A model generated the notes under the pieces. It was not told where the DNA came from. It ran no database searches and was given only the letters and a program-made list of their open reading frames with translations. From positions 1 through 8,725 of the forward strand of contig DVHW01000035.1 in assembly GCA_018711785.1 (NCBI GenBank): DNA of 8,725 nt. The letters are read 5' to 3'. Below are positions 1 through 5,719 of the stretch, piece by piece; the stretch's first letter is position 1, and the number at the start of each line of letters is the position of its first letter. A program made the translations under genes and the position numbers. This stretch comes from Candidatus Galloscillospira excrementavium (GTDB taxonomy: Bacteria > Bacillota > Clostridia > Oscillospirales > Oscillospiraceae).

Positions 1-43
1 CGGTTTTCAAGACCGGCTCCTTAAACCACTCGGACATCTCTCC
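1..43 (-). tRNA. tRNA-Ser (anticodon UGA), 5' part, cut by window edge
   Basis: On the minus strand, position 43 starts a serine tRNA: 7-base acceptor strand GGAGAGA, a D arm with TCC/GGA pairing around GAGTGGTTTAA, then the anticodon stem CCGGT and loop CTTGAAA. The loop gives anticodon TGA (plus-strand positions 7-9), reading UCA and other UCN serine codons. The sequence ends inside the 3' half of the anticodon stem. The variable arm (long in tRNA-Ser), T arm and 3' acceptor strand are therefore outside the window. A near-consensus promoter lies upstream at 75-103, so a leader of roughly 25 bases would be removed by RNase P. The gene is divergent from the radical SAM gene. Confidence 0.93.
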
Positions 44-74
44 ACGTCCGACGTTTTCCAGATGCGCAGGTGTT

Positions 75-103
75 ATATTACCACAATTTTGCTCCGGAGT
101 CAA
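75..103 (-). promoter_or_regulatory. Sigma-A promoter of the tRNA-Ser gene
   Basis: Read on the minus strand, TTGACT (98-103) and TAATAT (75-80) are separated by exactly 17 bases. Each differs from the sigma-A consensus at only one or two positions. Transcription would start near position 68, about 25 bases before the tRNA 5' end. The strength fits a stable-RNA gene. Confidence 0.85.
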
Positions 104-163
104 CACCGAGTTGCCCAAAATTTCATGGAACAGCCGATGACAAAAACTGGACGAAAATGATAC

Positions 164-192
164 TTGCCAATCCCTGCTGTAAAATGTAAAAT
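164..192 (+). promoter_or_regulatory. Sigma-A promoter of the radical SAM/DUF2344 operon
   Basis: TTGCCA (164-169) and TAAAAT (187-192) are 17 bases apart, each one mismatch from consensus. Transcription would start near position 199, giving a leader of about 28 bases before the ATG at 227. The same TTG is the first codon of the longest open frame. Its role as a -35 box argues that the 21 upstream codons are not translated. It faces away from the tRNA promoter, about 60 bases distant. Confidence 0.75.
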
Positions 193-226
193 AGAAGGAC
201 TCACGAAAGGCAAGCGGGGGATCGGC

Positions 227-2065
227 ATGAATCGAAATCTGGAGCGTATCCTGCCCAGGGTACAAAAGCCCGCCCGGTACACGGGGGGAGAATACAACGC
301 GGTGGTGAAGGCCAAGCGGAGCGTGGAGGTGCGCTATGCGCTCTGCTTCCCGGACACCTATGAGATCGGCATGTCCAATCTGGGCGTGCGCATCCTCTAC
401 GGCGTGATGAACCAGGTGCCCTGGTGCTGGTGCGAGCGGGTGTTCGCCCCCTGGGGGGACATGGAGCAGGAGATGCGGCAGGAGGGCATTCCCCTCTACG
501 CCCTGGAGAGCGGGGACTCCATCGCCGACTTCGACCTTATTGGCTTCTCCCTGGGGTACGAGATGGCCTACACCAATGTGCTCAACATGTTGGATCTGGC
601 CGGGCTCCCCATCCGGGCGGAGGAGCGGTATGACCTGGCCCCCATCGTGGTGGCGGGCGGGACCTGCGCTTTCAACCCCGAGCCCCTGGCCCCCTTTGTG
701 GACTTATTCTCTCTGGGCGAGGGGGAGGACGTGTCGGTGGAGCTGCTGGAGCTCTACCGCAGGGCCAAGGGCGAGGGCTGGGAGAAGGAGGAGTTTTTGG
801 CCGAGGCGGCCAAGATCCCCGGCATCTATGTGCCCTCCCTGTACGACGTGACCTACCACGACGACGGCACCATCGCCGCCATCACCCCCCGGGAGGGGGC
901 CCCTGAGGTGGTCACCAAGCGCATCGTCCAGAACTTCAACGACTCCTATTTTCCCGTCAAGACCATCGTGCCCTCCACCGAGATCGTCCACGACCGGGTG
1001 ATGCTGGAGGTGTTCCGTGGCTGCATCCGGGGCTGCCGCTTTTGCCAGGCGGGGTATGCCTACCGGCCGGTCCGGTCCAGGGACCCGGAGAAGCTCATCG
1101 CGCAGGGCATCGCCTCCTGTCAGGATTCAGGCTATCAGGAGATGACCCTCTCGTCCCTCTCCACCAGCGACTACCGCCACCTGGAGCGGCTGTGCGACGG
1201 GCTCATCGAGTGGTGTGAGCCCAACGGGGTCAACCTGTCCCTGCCCTCCCTGCGGGCGGACAACTTCTCCATGGGGCTGATGCACCGGCTCCAGAAGGGG
1301 AGAAAGGCCGGGCTGACCTTCGCCCCCGAGGCGGGCACCCAGCGCCTCAGGGACGCTATCAACAAGAACGTCACCGAGGAGGAGATCCTCCAGTCCTGCC
1401 GCACCGCCTTCTCCGGCGGGTGGAGCGCGGTGAAGCTCTACTTCATGCTGGGCCTGCCCACCGAGACCGACGAGGACGTGCTGGGCATCGCCGACCTGGC
1501 AGAGAAGGTCTACCAGACCTGGAAGGAGAGCACCCCCGACCCCCGCCGGGGGGTGCGCATCACCGTATCCACCGCCTACTTTGTCCCCAAGGCCCACACG
1601 GCCTTCCAGTGGGAGCCCCAGATCACCGAGGAGGAGTACCAGCGCCGGGTCAAGCTGCTGCGGGACCACATGCGGGGCCGCTCCATCCACTACAACTGGC
1701 ATGAGGCCGACACCAGCATGCTGGAGGCGGTCTTTGCCCGGGGGGACCGCCGGGTGGCCGACGTCATCCAGCGGGCCTGGGAGAAGGGGGCCAAGTTCGA
1801 CGCCTGGACCGAGTACTTCTCTCTGGAACGCTGGCTGGAGGCCTTTGCCGAGTGCGGCGTCGACCCCGCCTTCTACGCCAACCGCCCCCGGGCCAAGGAC
1901 GAGGTGCTGCCCTGGAGCAGGATCTCCACCGGCGTGAGCACCCGTTTCCTCTGGCGGGAGCGGGAGCAGTGCTACAAGGGGGTCATCACCCCCGACTGCC
2001 GGAAGCAGTGCACCGGCTGCGGGGCGGACAAGCTCTATCCGGGAGGAAAATGTGATGCCGAATAA
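227..2065 (+). CDS. B12-binding-type radical SAM protein (TIGR03960 type)
   Basis: A 612-residue radical SAM enzyme of unknown reaction. Residues about 10-250 resemble the N-terminal cobalamin-binding-like Rossmann domain of this family: RYTGGEYN near 18, FPDTYEIGMSNLG at 41-53, then VVAGG near 151. I do not see a convincing DxHxxG cobalamin-ligand motif. The radical SAM core follows, with the [4Fe-4S]-binding CX3CX2C at C266, C270 and C273, then the TFAPEAGTQRLRD segment near 364 and a FMLGLPTETDED segment near 406. A second cysteine group closes the protein: C582, C591, C595, C598, C609. ATG 227 is chosen over an in-frame TTG at 164 because that TTG falls in a promoter -35 box and the family homology starts at MNRNLERIL; a G-rich SD (216-221) lies just upstream. 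The gene overlaps the DUF2344 gene by 11 bases. In many bacteria the two proteins are neighbours or fused (family knowledge), so they probably act together. Confidence 0.9.
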   Translation: MNRNLERILPRVQKPARYTGGEYNAVVKAKRSVEVRYALCFPDTYEIGMSNLGVRILYGVMNQVPWCWCERVFAPWGDMEQEMRQEGIPLYALESGDSIADFDLIGFSLGYEMAYTNVLNMLDLAGLPIRAEERYDLAPIVVAGGTCAFNPEPLAPFVDLFSLGEGEDVSVELLELYRRAKGEGWEKEEFLAEAAKIPGIYVPSLYDVTYHDDGTIAAITPREGAPEVVTKRIVQNFNDSYFPVKTIVPSTEIVHDRVMLEVFRGCIRGCRFCQAGYAYRPVRSRDPEKLIAQGIASCQDSGYQEMTLSSLSTSDYRHLERLCDGLIEWCEPNGVNLSLPSLRADNFSMGLMHRLQKGRKAGLTFAPEAGTQRLRDAINKNVTEEEILQSCRTAFSGGWSAVKLYFMLGLPTETDEDVLGIADLAEKVYQTWKESTPDPRRGVRITVSTAYFVPKAHTAFQWEPQITEEEYQRRVKLLRDHMRGRSIHYNWHEADTSMLEAVFARGDRRVADVIQRAWEKGAKFDAWTEYFSLERWLEAFAECGVDPAFYANRPRAKDEVLPWSRISTGVSTRFLWREREQCYKGVITPDCRKQCTGCGADKLYPGGKCDAE

Positions 2066-2726
2066 ACACCGCCTGCATTTTTCCAAGACCGGCTCGGCCC
2101 GGTACATCTCCCACCTGGACCTGATGCGCACCTTTCAGCGGGCGTTTCTCCGGGCGGGCCTGACCATCCGGCACACCGAGGGGTATCACCCCCACGCCTT
2201 CGTGTCCCTGCCCCTGCCCCTGTCAGTGGGCTTTTCCAGCGTGTGCGAGACCCTGGAGTTCGAGCTGCTGGGCGGCGGGGCGCTGGAAGAGGTTCCTGAG
2301 CGGATGAATGCCGTCCTGCCCGCGGGCATCACGGTCCAGCGCTGCTACGAGGCGGTGCGGCCGGTGAAGGACCTGGCCTATGTGGACTATGTGGTCACCC
2401 TGGAGTACGAGTCCGGCGCCCCCTTCGGCGCAGAGCGGGCCATTCAGACCCTGCTGGCCAGGGAGCAGCTGCTGGTGGACAAAAAGTCCAAAAAGGCGGC
2501 GGGCGGCCTGGTCCAGGTGGACATCATCCCGCTGATCGCCAGGTCCGTGTGCGAGGAGCGGCGGGACACCATCACCCTGGAGCTGGTGCTCCGGGCCCAG
2601 AATCCGGGCCTCAACCCGGAGCTGGTGGTGGCCGCCATCCGCCGGGAGTGCCCTGAGGTTACCCCGGACTATATCAGCTTCCACCGCCGGCAGGTGTTGG
2701 ACGGGCAGTTCCAGCCCTGGGAGTAG
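2055..2726 (+). CDS. Radical SAM-associated DUF2344 protein (TIGR03936 type)
   Basis: A 223-residue protein matching the DUF2344/TIGR03936 family that accompanies TIGR03960 radical SAM proteins. Visible conserved features are an N-terminal basic strand (HRLHFSKTG), ISHLDLMRTFQRAF at 18-31 with H20 and D22, then a TEGYHPH segment at 41-47 and the SLPLPLSVGFSS stretch at 51-62. There is no cysteine cluster, signal peptide or membrane helix, so it is expected to be cytoplasmic. ATG 2055 is preferred to the adjacent in-frame GTG 2052: GGGAGG (2041-2046) is 8 bases from the ATG and only 5 from the GTG. The start lies within the last codons of the radical SAM gene, so the two are probably translationally coupled. 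The molecular function is unknown. A role as substrate-carrying or accessory subunit of the radical SAM enzyme is inference from gene linkage and known fusions. Confidence 0.87.
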   Translation: MPNKHRLHFSKTGSARYISHLDLMRTFQRAFLRAGLTIRHTEGYHPHAFVSLPLPLSVGFSSVCETLEFELLGGGALEEVPERMNAVLPAGITVQRCYEAVRPVKDLAYVDYVVTLEYESGAPFGAERAIQTLLAREQLLVDKKSKKAAGGLVQVDIIPLIARSVCEERRDTITLELVLRAQNPGLNPELVVAAIRRECPEVTPDYISFHRRQVLDGQFQPWE

Positions 2727-2740
2727 AAAGAACAGAACAA

Positions 2741-2779
2741 CTGCGGGCTCTGCCATAGAAGGCAGAGCCCGCAGTTTTT
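2741..2779. terminator. Intrinsic terminator between convergent genes
   Basis: A perfect 14-base-pair stem (2741-2754 with 2761-2774, CTGCGGGCTCTGCC) has a 6-base loop ATAGAA and is followed by five T on the plus strand (2775-2779). It ends the radical SAM/DUF2344 operon 14 bases after the stop. Read on the minus strand, the same hairpin is preceded by AAAAA and followed by TTGTTCTGTTCTTTC. It probably also stops the DUF308 transcript, making it bidirectional. Confidence 0.92.
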
Positions 2780-2800
2780 GATGATTGCGAGAAGGGAGCC

Positions 2801-3376
2801 TCACTCGATGGGGTCCACCGGGTTGTCCTGCTGCCAGCGCTTGGTGGTGTTTCCCAGGGTAAAGAGGGCCCAGAGGTCGGAGATGCCGGTGTAGATGAGG
2901 ACAATGCCCACGATGCGGAAGATCATATTGGACAGGAAGAGCGGGTTGCAGAGGATGAGGATGCCCAGCGCCGCCGAGACCAGGGAGGTGACCAGGGCGA
3001 TCCACCAGCGGTCATACCCCATGCGGTAGAGCTCCTGGGCCCGCTTCAGGTTGAGCAGGGCGTCGATGACGATATACACGCCCAGGACCACCGGCAGCAC
3101 CGAGAGCACCACATCGGGCCGGACCAGGAAAAAGATGCCGAGGCCCGCAAACAGGATGCCCAGAATCAGCTCAAAGCGGAGCAGACCGGTGCGGCTGTCG
3201 TGGACAAAGAAGCTGATGATGGTGATGGCCCCGTAGAGCAGGAGGAAAATGCCGAAAATGGCGCAGATGATGCTGCTGGAGGTGTGGGGCCAGATGACAA
3301 GGACCAGCCCCAGGACGATATAGACGACGGAGGCCAGGAGAAAATTGACCTTGATGCGCTGGAAAAACTCCTTCAT
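2801..3376 (-). CDS. HdeD/DUF308 family six-helix membrane protein
   Basis: A 191-residue integral membrane protein with about six hydrophobic segments, at roughly 11-29, 34-58, 68-85, 88-108, 124-143 and 148-173. They are separated by short charged turns such as VHDSRTGLLRFE and LKRAQELYRMGYDRW. The duplicated three-helix pattern and the LVIWPHTSSSIICAIFG / FFLVRPDVVLSVLPVVLG repeat units are typical of DUF308, the family of the E. coli acid-resistance membrane protein HdeD. The tail after residue 174 is polar and presumably cytoplasmic. ATG 3376 is supported by AAGGAAG (3384-3390), 7 bases upstream. The gene lies 80 bases after the YbaK-type gene on the same strand; it may be read through from that operon or have its own weak promoter. 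A specific acid-stress role cannot be concluded from the sequence. Confidence 0.85.
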   Translation of the reverse strand: MKEFFQRIKVNFLLASVVYIVLGLVLVIWPHTSSSIICAIFGIFLLLYGAITIISFFVHDSRTGLLRFELILGILFAGLGIFFLVRPDVVLSVLPVVLGVYIVIDALLNLKRAQELYRMGYDRWWIALVTSLVSAALGILILCNPLFLSNMIFRIVGIVLIYTGISDLWALFTLGNTTKRWQQDNPVDPIE

Positions 3377-3456
3377 AACGCAACTTCCTTTCTCATCAAT
3401 AGAATAGAGTACGCTGTCTGTGGGCGCCTGTCACTGGACAATGGCGGGAAAACGGT

Positions 3457-3936
3457 CTATTCCTCCGCCCAGCCCTTGCACACGTCCACCCAGCCGCTGC
3501 TCCCGGAGTACTCCGCCAGCTCATCGCAGGTGAGCTCGATGGCCGAGTTGGAGCTGCCGGCGGCGGGGTAGACCGTGTCGAACCGGCGCAGGGAGACATC
3601 CAGCCAGGTGGTGACGGCGGGGTTGTCGATGGCAAAGGGGCACACGCCGCCCACAGCGTGGCCGGTGAAGGCCAGGGCCTCCTCCGGCGTAAGCATTTTC
3701 GCCTTACAGTGGAACTGGGCCTTGTACTTGGGGTTGTCGATCTTGGCGTCGCCCGCGCAGACCACCAGCACGCAGCCCCCGTCCACGGCGAAGGAGAGGG
3801 TCTTGGCGATGCGGGCGGGGATGACGCCCGCCGCCTGGGCGGCCAGCTCCACCGTGGCGCTGGAGACCGGGAACTCCAGAATCTCCCCCTCCCGGCCGAG
3901 GGAGCGGAAATACTCCCGCACACGCTCAATGGACAT
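3457..3936 (-). CDS. YbaK/EbsC family aminoacyl-tRNA deacylase
   Basis: A 159-residue cytoplasmic protein of the YbaK/ProX/INS superfamily, which hydrolyses mischarged aminoacyl-tRNAs in trans (for example Cys-tRNA-Pro or Ala-tRNA-Pro). Visible features are a short N-terminal helix, the SSATVELAAQAAGV segment (25-38), IAKTLSF (43-49) with K45 at the position of the catalytic lysine of YbaK, GHAVGGVCPF (92-101), and the signature VYPAAGSSNSAIELTCDEL (122-140). ATG 3936 is chosen because family homology starts at MSIERVREYF and an AAAGGGGG SD (3946-3953) sits 9 bases upstream. A longer frame back to 3996 is arginine/proline-rich translation of the overlapping thioesterase gene and is unlikely. 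It overlaps the thioesterase stop by 11 bases, so the two are co-transcribed and probably coupled. The amino acid specificity cannot be read from the sequence. Confidence 0.9.
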   Translation of the reverse strand: MSIERVREYFRSLGREGEILEFPVSSATVELAAQAAGVIPARIAKTLSFAVDGGCVLVVCAGDAKIDNPKYKAQFHCKAKMLTPEEALAFTGHAVGGVCPFAIDNPAVTTWLDVSLRRFDTVYPAAGSSNSAIELTCDELAEYSGSSGWVDVCKGWAEE

Positions 3937-4333
3937 CTGATTCGGCCCCCTTTCTGGCCTGGGCCTTGGCCAGGAAGGGCTCCGAGCGGACCACAAACCG
4001 CTCGTGGACCCCCTGGCCGATGGGGCCGGCGGCGTCGAAAGCCCGGACGGAGAAGGTGATCTTCCGCCGGTCCAAGGCGGTGACCTCGGCCTCAGCCCAG
4101 ACAGCGGCCCCCACGGGGGTGGCCGCGTCGTGGGTGATCTCCAGCCGGGTGCCGACGGTGGTCTCGCCAGGCTCCAGCGCCCCGTCCAGGGCGGCGCAGG
4201 CAGCCTGCTCCATCAGGGCGGTCATCATGGGCGTGGCAAAGACGGGAAGGGAGCCGCTGCCCACGGCGGCGGCGGTGTTCTGCTCGGTGACGGTGGTCTC
4301 GGCCCGGCCCCTGCGGCCGACTTCAATTGACAT
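3926..4333 (-). CDS. FlK-like hot-dog acyl-CoA thioesterase
   Basis: A 135-residue single hot-dog-fold protein resembling the fluoroacetyl-CoA thioesterase FlK family. The sequence shows T34 and E42 in FATPMMTALMEQAAC and H68 in GTRLEITHDAATPVG. The spacing T-8-E-26-H is the same as the FlK catalytic triad (T42, E50, H76, from family knowledge), offset by 8 residues. The central strand AEAEVTALDRRKITFSVRAFD and the GQGVHERFVV strand complete the fold. An ungapped comparison puts G25 and S28 where FlK has its gating phenylalanines (F33, F36). This suggests a general short-chain or housekeeping acyl-CoA substrate rather than fluoroacetyl-CoA (inference). ATG 4333 is backed by GGAGG (4341-4345) 7 bases upstream and a promoter at 4373-4401. 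It is the first gene of the thioesterase-YbaK operon. The longer frame to 4774 would run back through the potD terminator and is rejected. Confidence 0.87.
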   Translation of the reverse strand: MSIEVGRRGRAETTVTEQNTAAAVGSGSLPVFATPMMTALMEQAACAALDGALEPGETTVGTRLEITHDAATPVGAAVWAEAEVTALDRRKITFSVRAFDAAGPIGQGVHERFVVRSEPFLAKAQARKGAESDVH

Positions 4334-4372
4334 GGGGATACCTCCACTCCAGTGTTTCAGGATTTCCCACCC

Positions 4373-4401
4373 AGTATACAGGACGGGCGGCCGTTTGACA
4401 A
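4373..4401 (-). promoter_or_regulatory. Sigma-A promoter of the thioesterase-YbaK operon
   Basis: On the minus strand TTGTCA (4396-4401) and TATACT (4373-4378) are separated by 17 bases. Each differs from consensus at one position. Transcription would start near 4366, about 33 bases before the thioesterase ATG and just after the potD terminator, so this cluster is expressed independently of pot. Confidence 0.82.
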
Positions 4402-4435
4402 GATGCGGCAGGAAAGTTTGCCCCTTTCGGGCGAT

Positions 4436-4468
4436 AAGAAAAGGCACAACCATGCGGCTGTGCCTTTT
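4436..4468 (-). terminator. Intrinsic terminator of the potABCD operon
   Basis: A 10-base-pair stem (AAAAGGCACA at 4439-4448 with TGTGCCTTTT at 4459-4468) encloses a 10-base loop in which CC/GG can pair further. On the minus strand the hairpin ends in TTTTCTT (4442-4436) and starts 9 bases after the potD stop. The A/T flanks make it potentially active in both directions, but no plus-strand gene precedes it. Confidence 0.85.
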
Positions 4469-4476
4469 GAGGGGGA

Positions 4477-5640
4477 TCAGGTCCCCAGCTGGATCCACAG
4501 GTCGTTGTAGAGGGTGCGGATCTCCTGGGGGAGGACCAGGTAGGCCTCGCAGCGGTCCAGGACCTCCTGAGGGGCGGCCATGATCTCGTAGAGCTCCATG
4601 TCCAGGGGCTCGCCGTACTGCTCCTCGTACCACTCGGGGTACATCTCCAGGGCCTCCTCGTTGGGGGAGGCGTACCAGATGTAGTCCATGTTGCGCAGGT
4701 TGGCCTCGGTGGAGGCGATGAAGTTGATCCACTCGTGGGCCTCGTCCACGTTCTTGGCATCCTTCATGATGCACATGGCGTCCACGAACCAGTTGGAGCC
4801 CTCCTCGGGCACCACATAGGCCAGGTCGGGGTTGTTCTCCAGCATGGTCAGGTAGTCGCCGGCGTAGTAGGTGGCGATGGCGGCGTTGCCGTTCTCCATG
4901 GTCTGGAAGATCTCGTCCATCATCTTGCCCTGGTAGATGCCCCGGTCCCAGGCGTCGGCGATGAGCTCATAGGCCTCCCGGATCTGGGCCTCATCGGTGG
5001 TGTTCACTGAGTAGCCCAGGTAGTACAGGGCGATGCCGAAGGCGTCCCGGGAGTTGTCGATGAGGATGACATTGTCGGTGTACCGGTTGTCAAACATGGC
5101 GCTCCAGCTGGTGATGGGCTCGTCCACCATGGTGGTGTTGTAGATGATGCCCAGGGTGCCCCAGGTGTAGGGGACGGTGTACTGGTTCTCCGGGTCATAG
5201 GACAGGTTCTTGAACCGGTCGCTGATCTTCTCAAAGTTGGGGATCTTGCTGTAGTCCAGGGGCTGGAGCATATCCTCCTCGATGAGCTGGGAGATCATAT
5301 AGTCGGAGGGGACCACCACGTCGGGGCTGATGGCGCCCTGCTGGAGCAGGGAATAGAGGTCCTCATTGCTGGGGACAGTCCGGTAATTGACCGTAATGCC
5401 GGTGGTCTCCTCGAATTCGTCGATGAGTGTTTCGTCAATGTACTCGCCCCAGCTGTACACGGTGACCTCCCGGTTTCCGCCGGAGCCGGTATTGCCGGTG
5501 TCGGTGGCGGCGGGGGTGTCGGTGTTGTCTGCGGAAGGGGTCCCGGTGTCGCCGCCGTCCACCCGCTCCACGGTGCAGCCCGTCAGAAGCAGGCCGAAGG
5601 CCATCGCGCAGACAAGCATCAGGGCAGTGATTTTTTTCAA
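4477..5640 (-). CDS. potD: Spermidine/putrescine ABC transporter, substrate-binding lipoprotein PotD
   Basis: A 387-residue extracytoplasmic polyamine-binding protein. It has a basic N-terminus, a hydrophobic signal and the lipobox LLTGC, so C22 should be lipidated and anchored to the membrane. A Thr/Gly/Asp-rich linker (about 25-57) precedes the type II periplasmic-binding fold. Residues matching E. coli PotD ligand contacts include W64, E66 and Y67 (VYSWGEY), Y114 (PSDYM), D195 in IDNSRDAF and D287 in NWFVDAM. At the equivalent of E171 there is D199, and the W229 region reads TYYAGDY. The start is TTG 5640: it gives a complete signal peptide (MKKITALML) and has GGAGG (5650-5654) 9 bases upstream. 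No in-frame ATG lies nearby. It is the last gene of potABCD, 79 bases after potC, and is followed by a terminator. Polyamine specificity (spermidine or putrescine) is not certain. Confidence 0.93.
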   Translation of the reverse strand: MKKITALMLVCAMAFGLLLTGCTVERVDGGDTGTPSADNTDTPAATDTGNTGSGGNREVTVYSWGEYIDETLIDEFEETTGITVNYRTVPSNEDLYSLLQQGAISPDVVVPSDYMISQLIEEDMLQPLDYSKIPNFEKISDRFKNLSYDPENQYTVPYTWGTLGIIYNTTMVDEPITSWSAMFDNRYTDNVILIDNSRDAFGIALYYLGYSVNTTDEAQIREAYELIADAWDRGIYQGKMMDEIFQTMENGNAAIATYYAGDYLTMLENNPDLAYVVPEEGSNWFVDAMCIMKDAKNVDEAHEWINFIASTEANLRNMDYIWYASPNEEALEMYPEWYEEQYGEPLDMELYEIMAAPQEVLDRCEAYLVLPQEIRTLYNDLWIQLGT

Positions 5641-5649
5641 TTGATCATT

Positions 5650-5654
5650 CCTCC
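5650..5654 (-). promoter_or_regulatory. Shine-Dalgarno site deciding the TTG start of potD
   Basis: GGAGG on the minus strand lies 9 bases before TTG 5640. An ATG only 1 base after the GGAGG (5648-5646) is out of frame and reaches TGA after three codons, so TTG is the productive start. The TGA of that tiny frame (5639-5637) overlaps the TTG. Confidence 0.75.
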
Positions 5655-5719
5655 AGTTTGTTTGGTTACTTTATCTTCTGGCCCGTGGGGACCGAAAGAC
5701 CGCGAGAGCCCGGATGGGC

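Noticed and set aside
1127..2131. Long open frame of 334 codons on the minus strand opposite the radical SAM gene
   Set aside because: It is rich in Gly, Leu, Pro and Val with no recognisable domain and mirrors a clear gene. Such frames are expected in GC-rich coding DNA.
2223..3005. Minus-strand frame of 260 codons across the DUF2344 gene, terminator and DUF308 3' end
   Set aside because: It runs through a strong terminator hairpin and two real genes and shows no domain.
3425..3446. Small hairpin between the YbaK-type and DUF308 genes
   Set aside because: The stem is CGCC/GGCG plus TGTC/GACA with a two-base bulge and no T-run, so it is not a convincing terminator or attenuator.
4334..4774. 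N-terminal extension of the thioesterase frame
   Set aside because: It would cross the pot terminator, the thioesterase promoter and the potD 3' end. The ATG at 4333 has an excellent SD.
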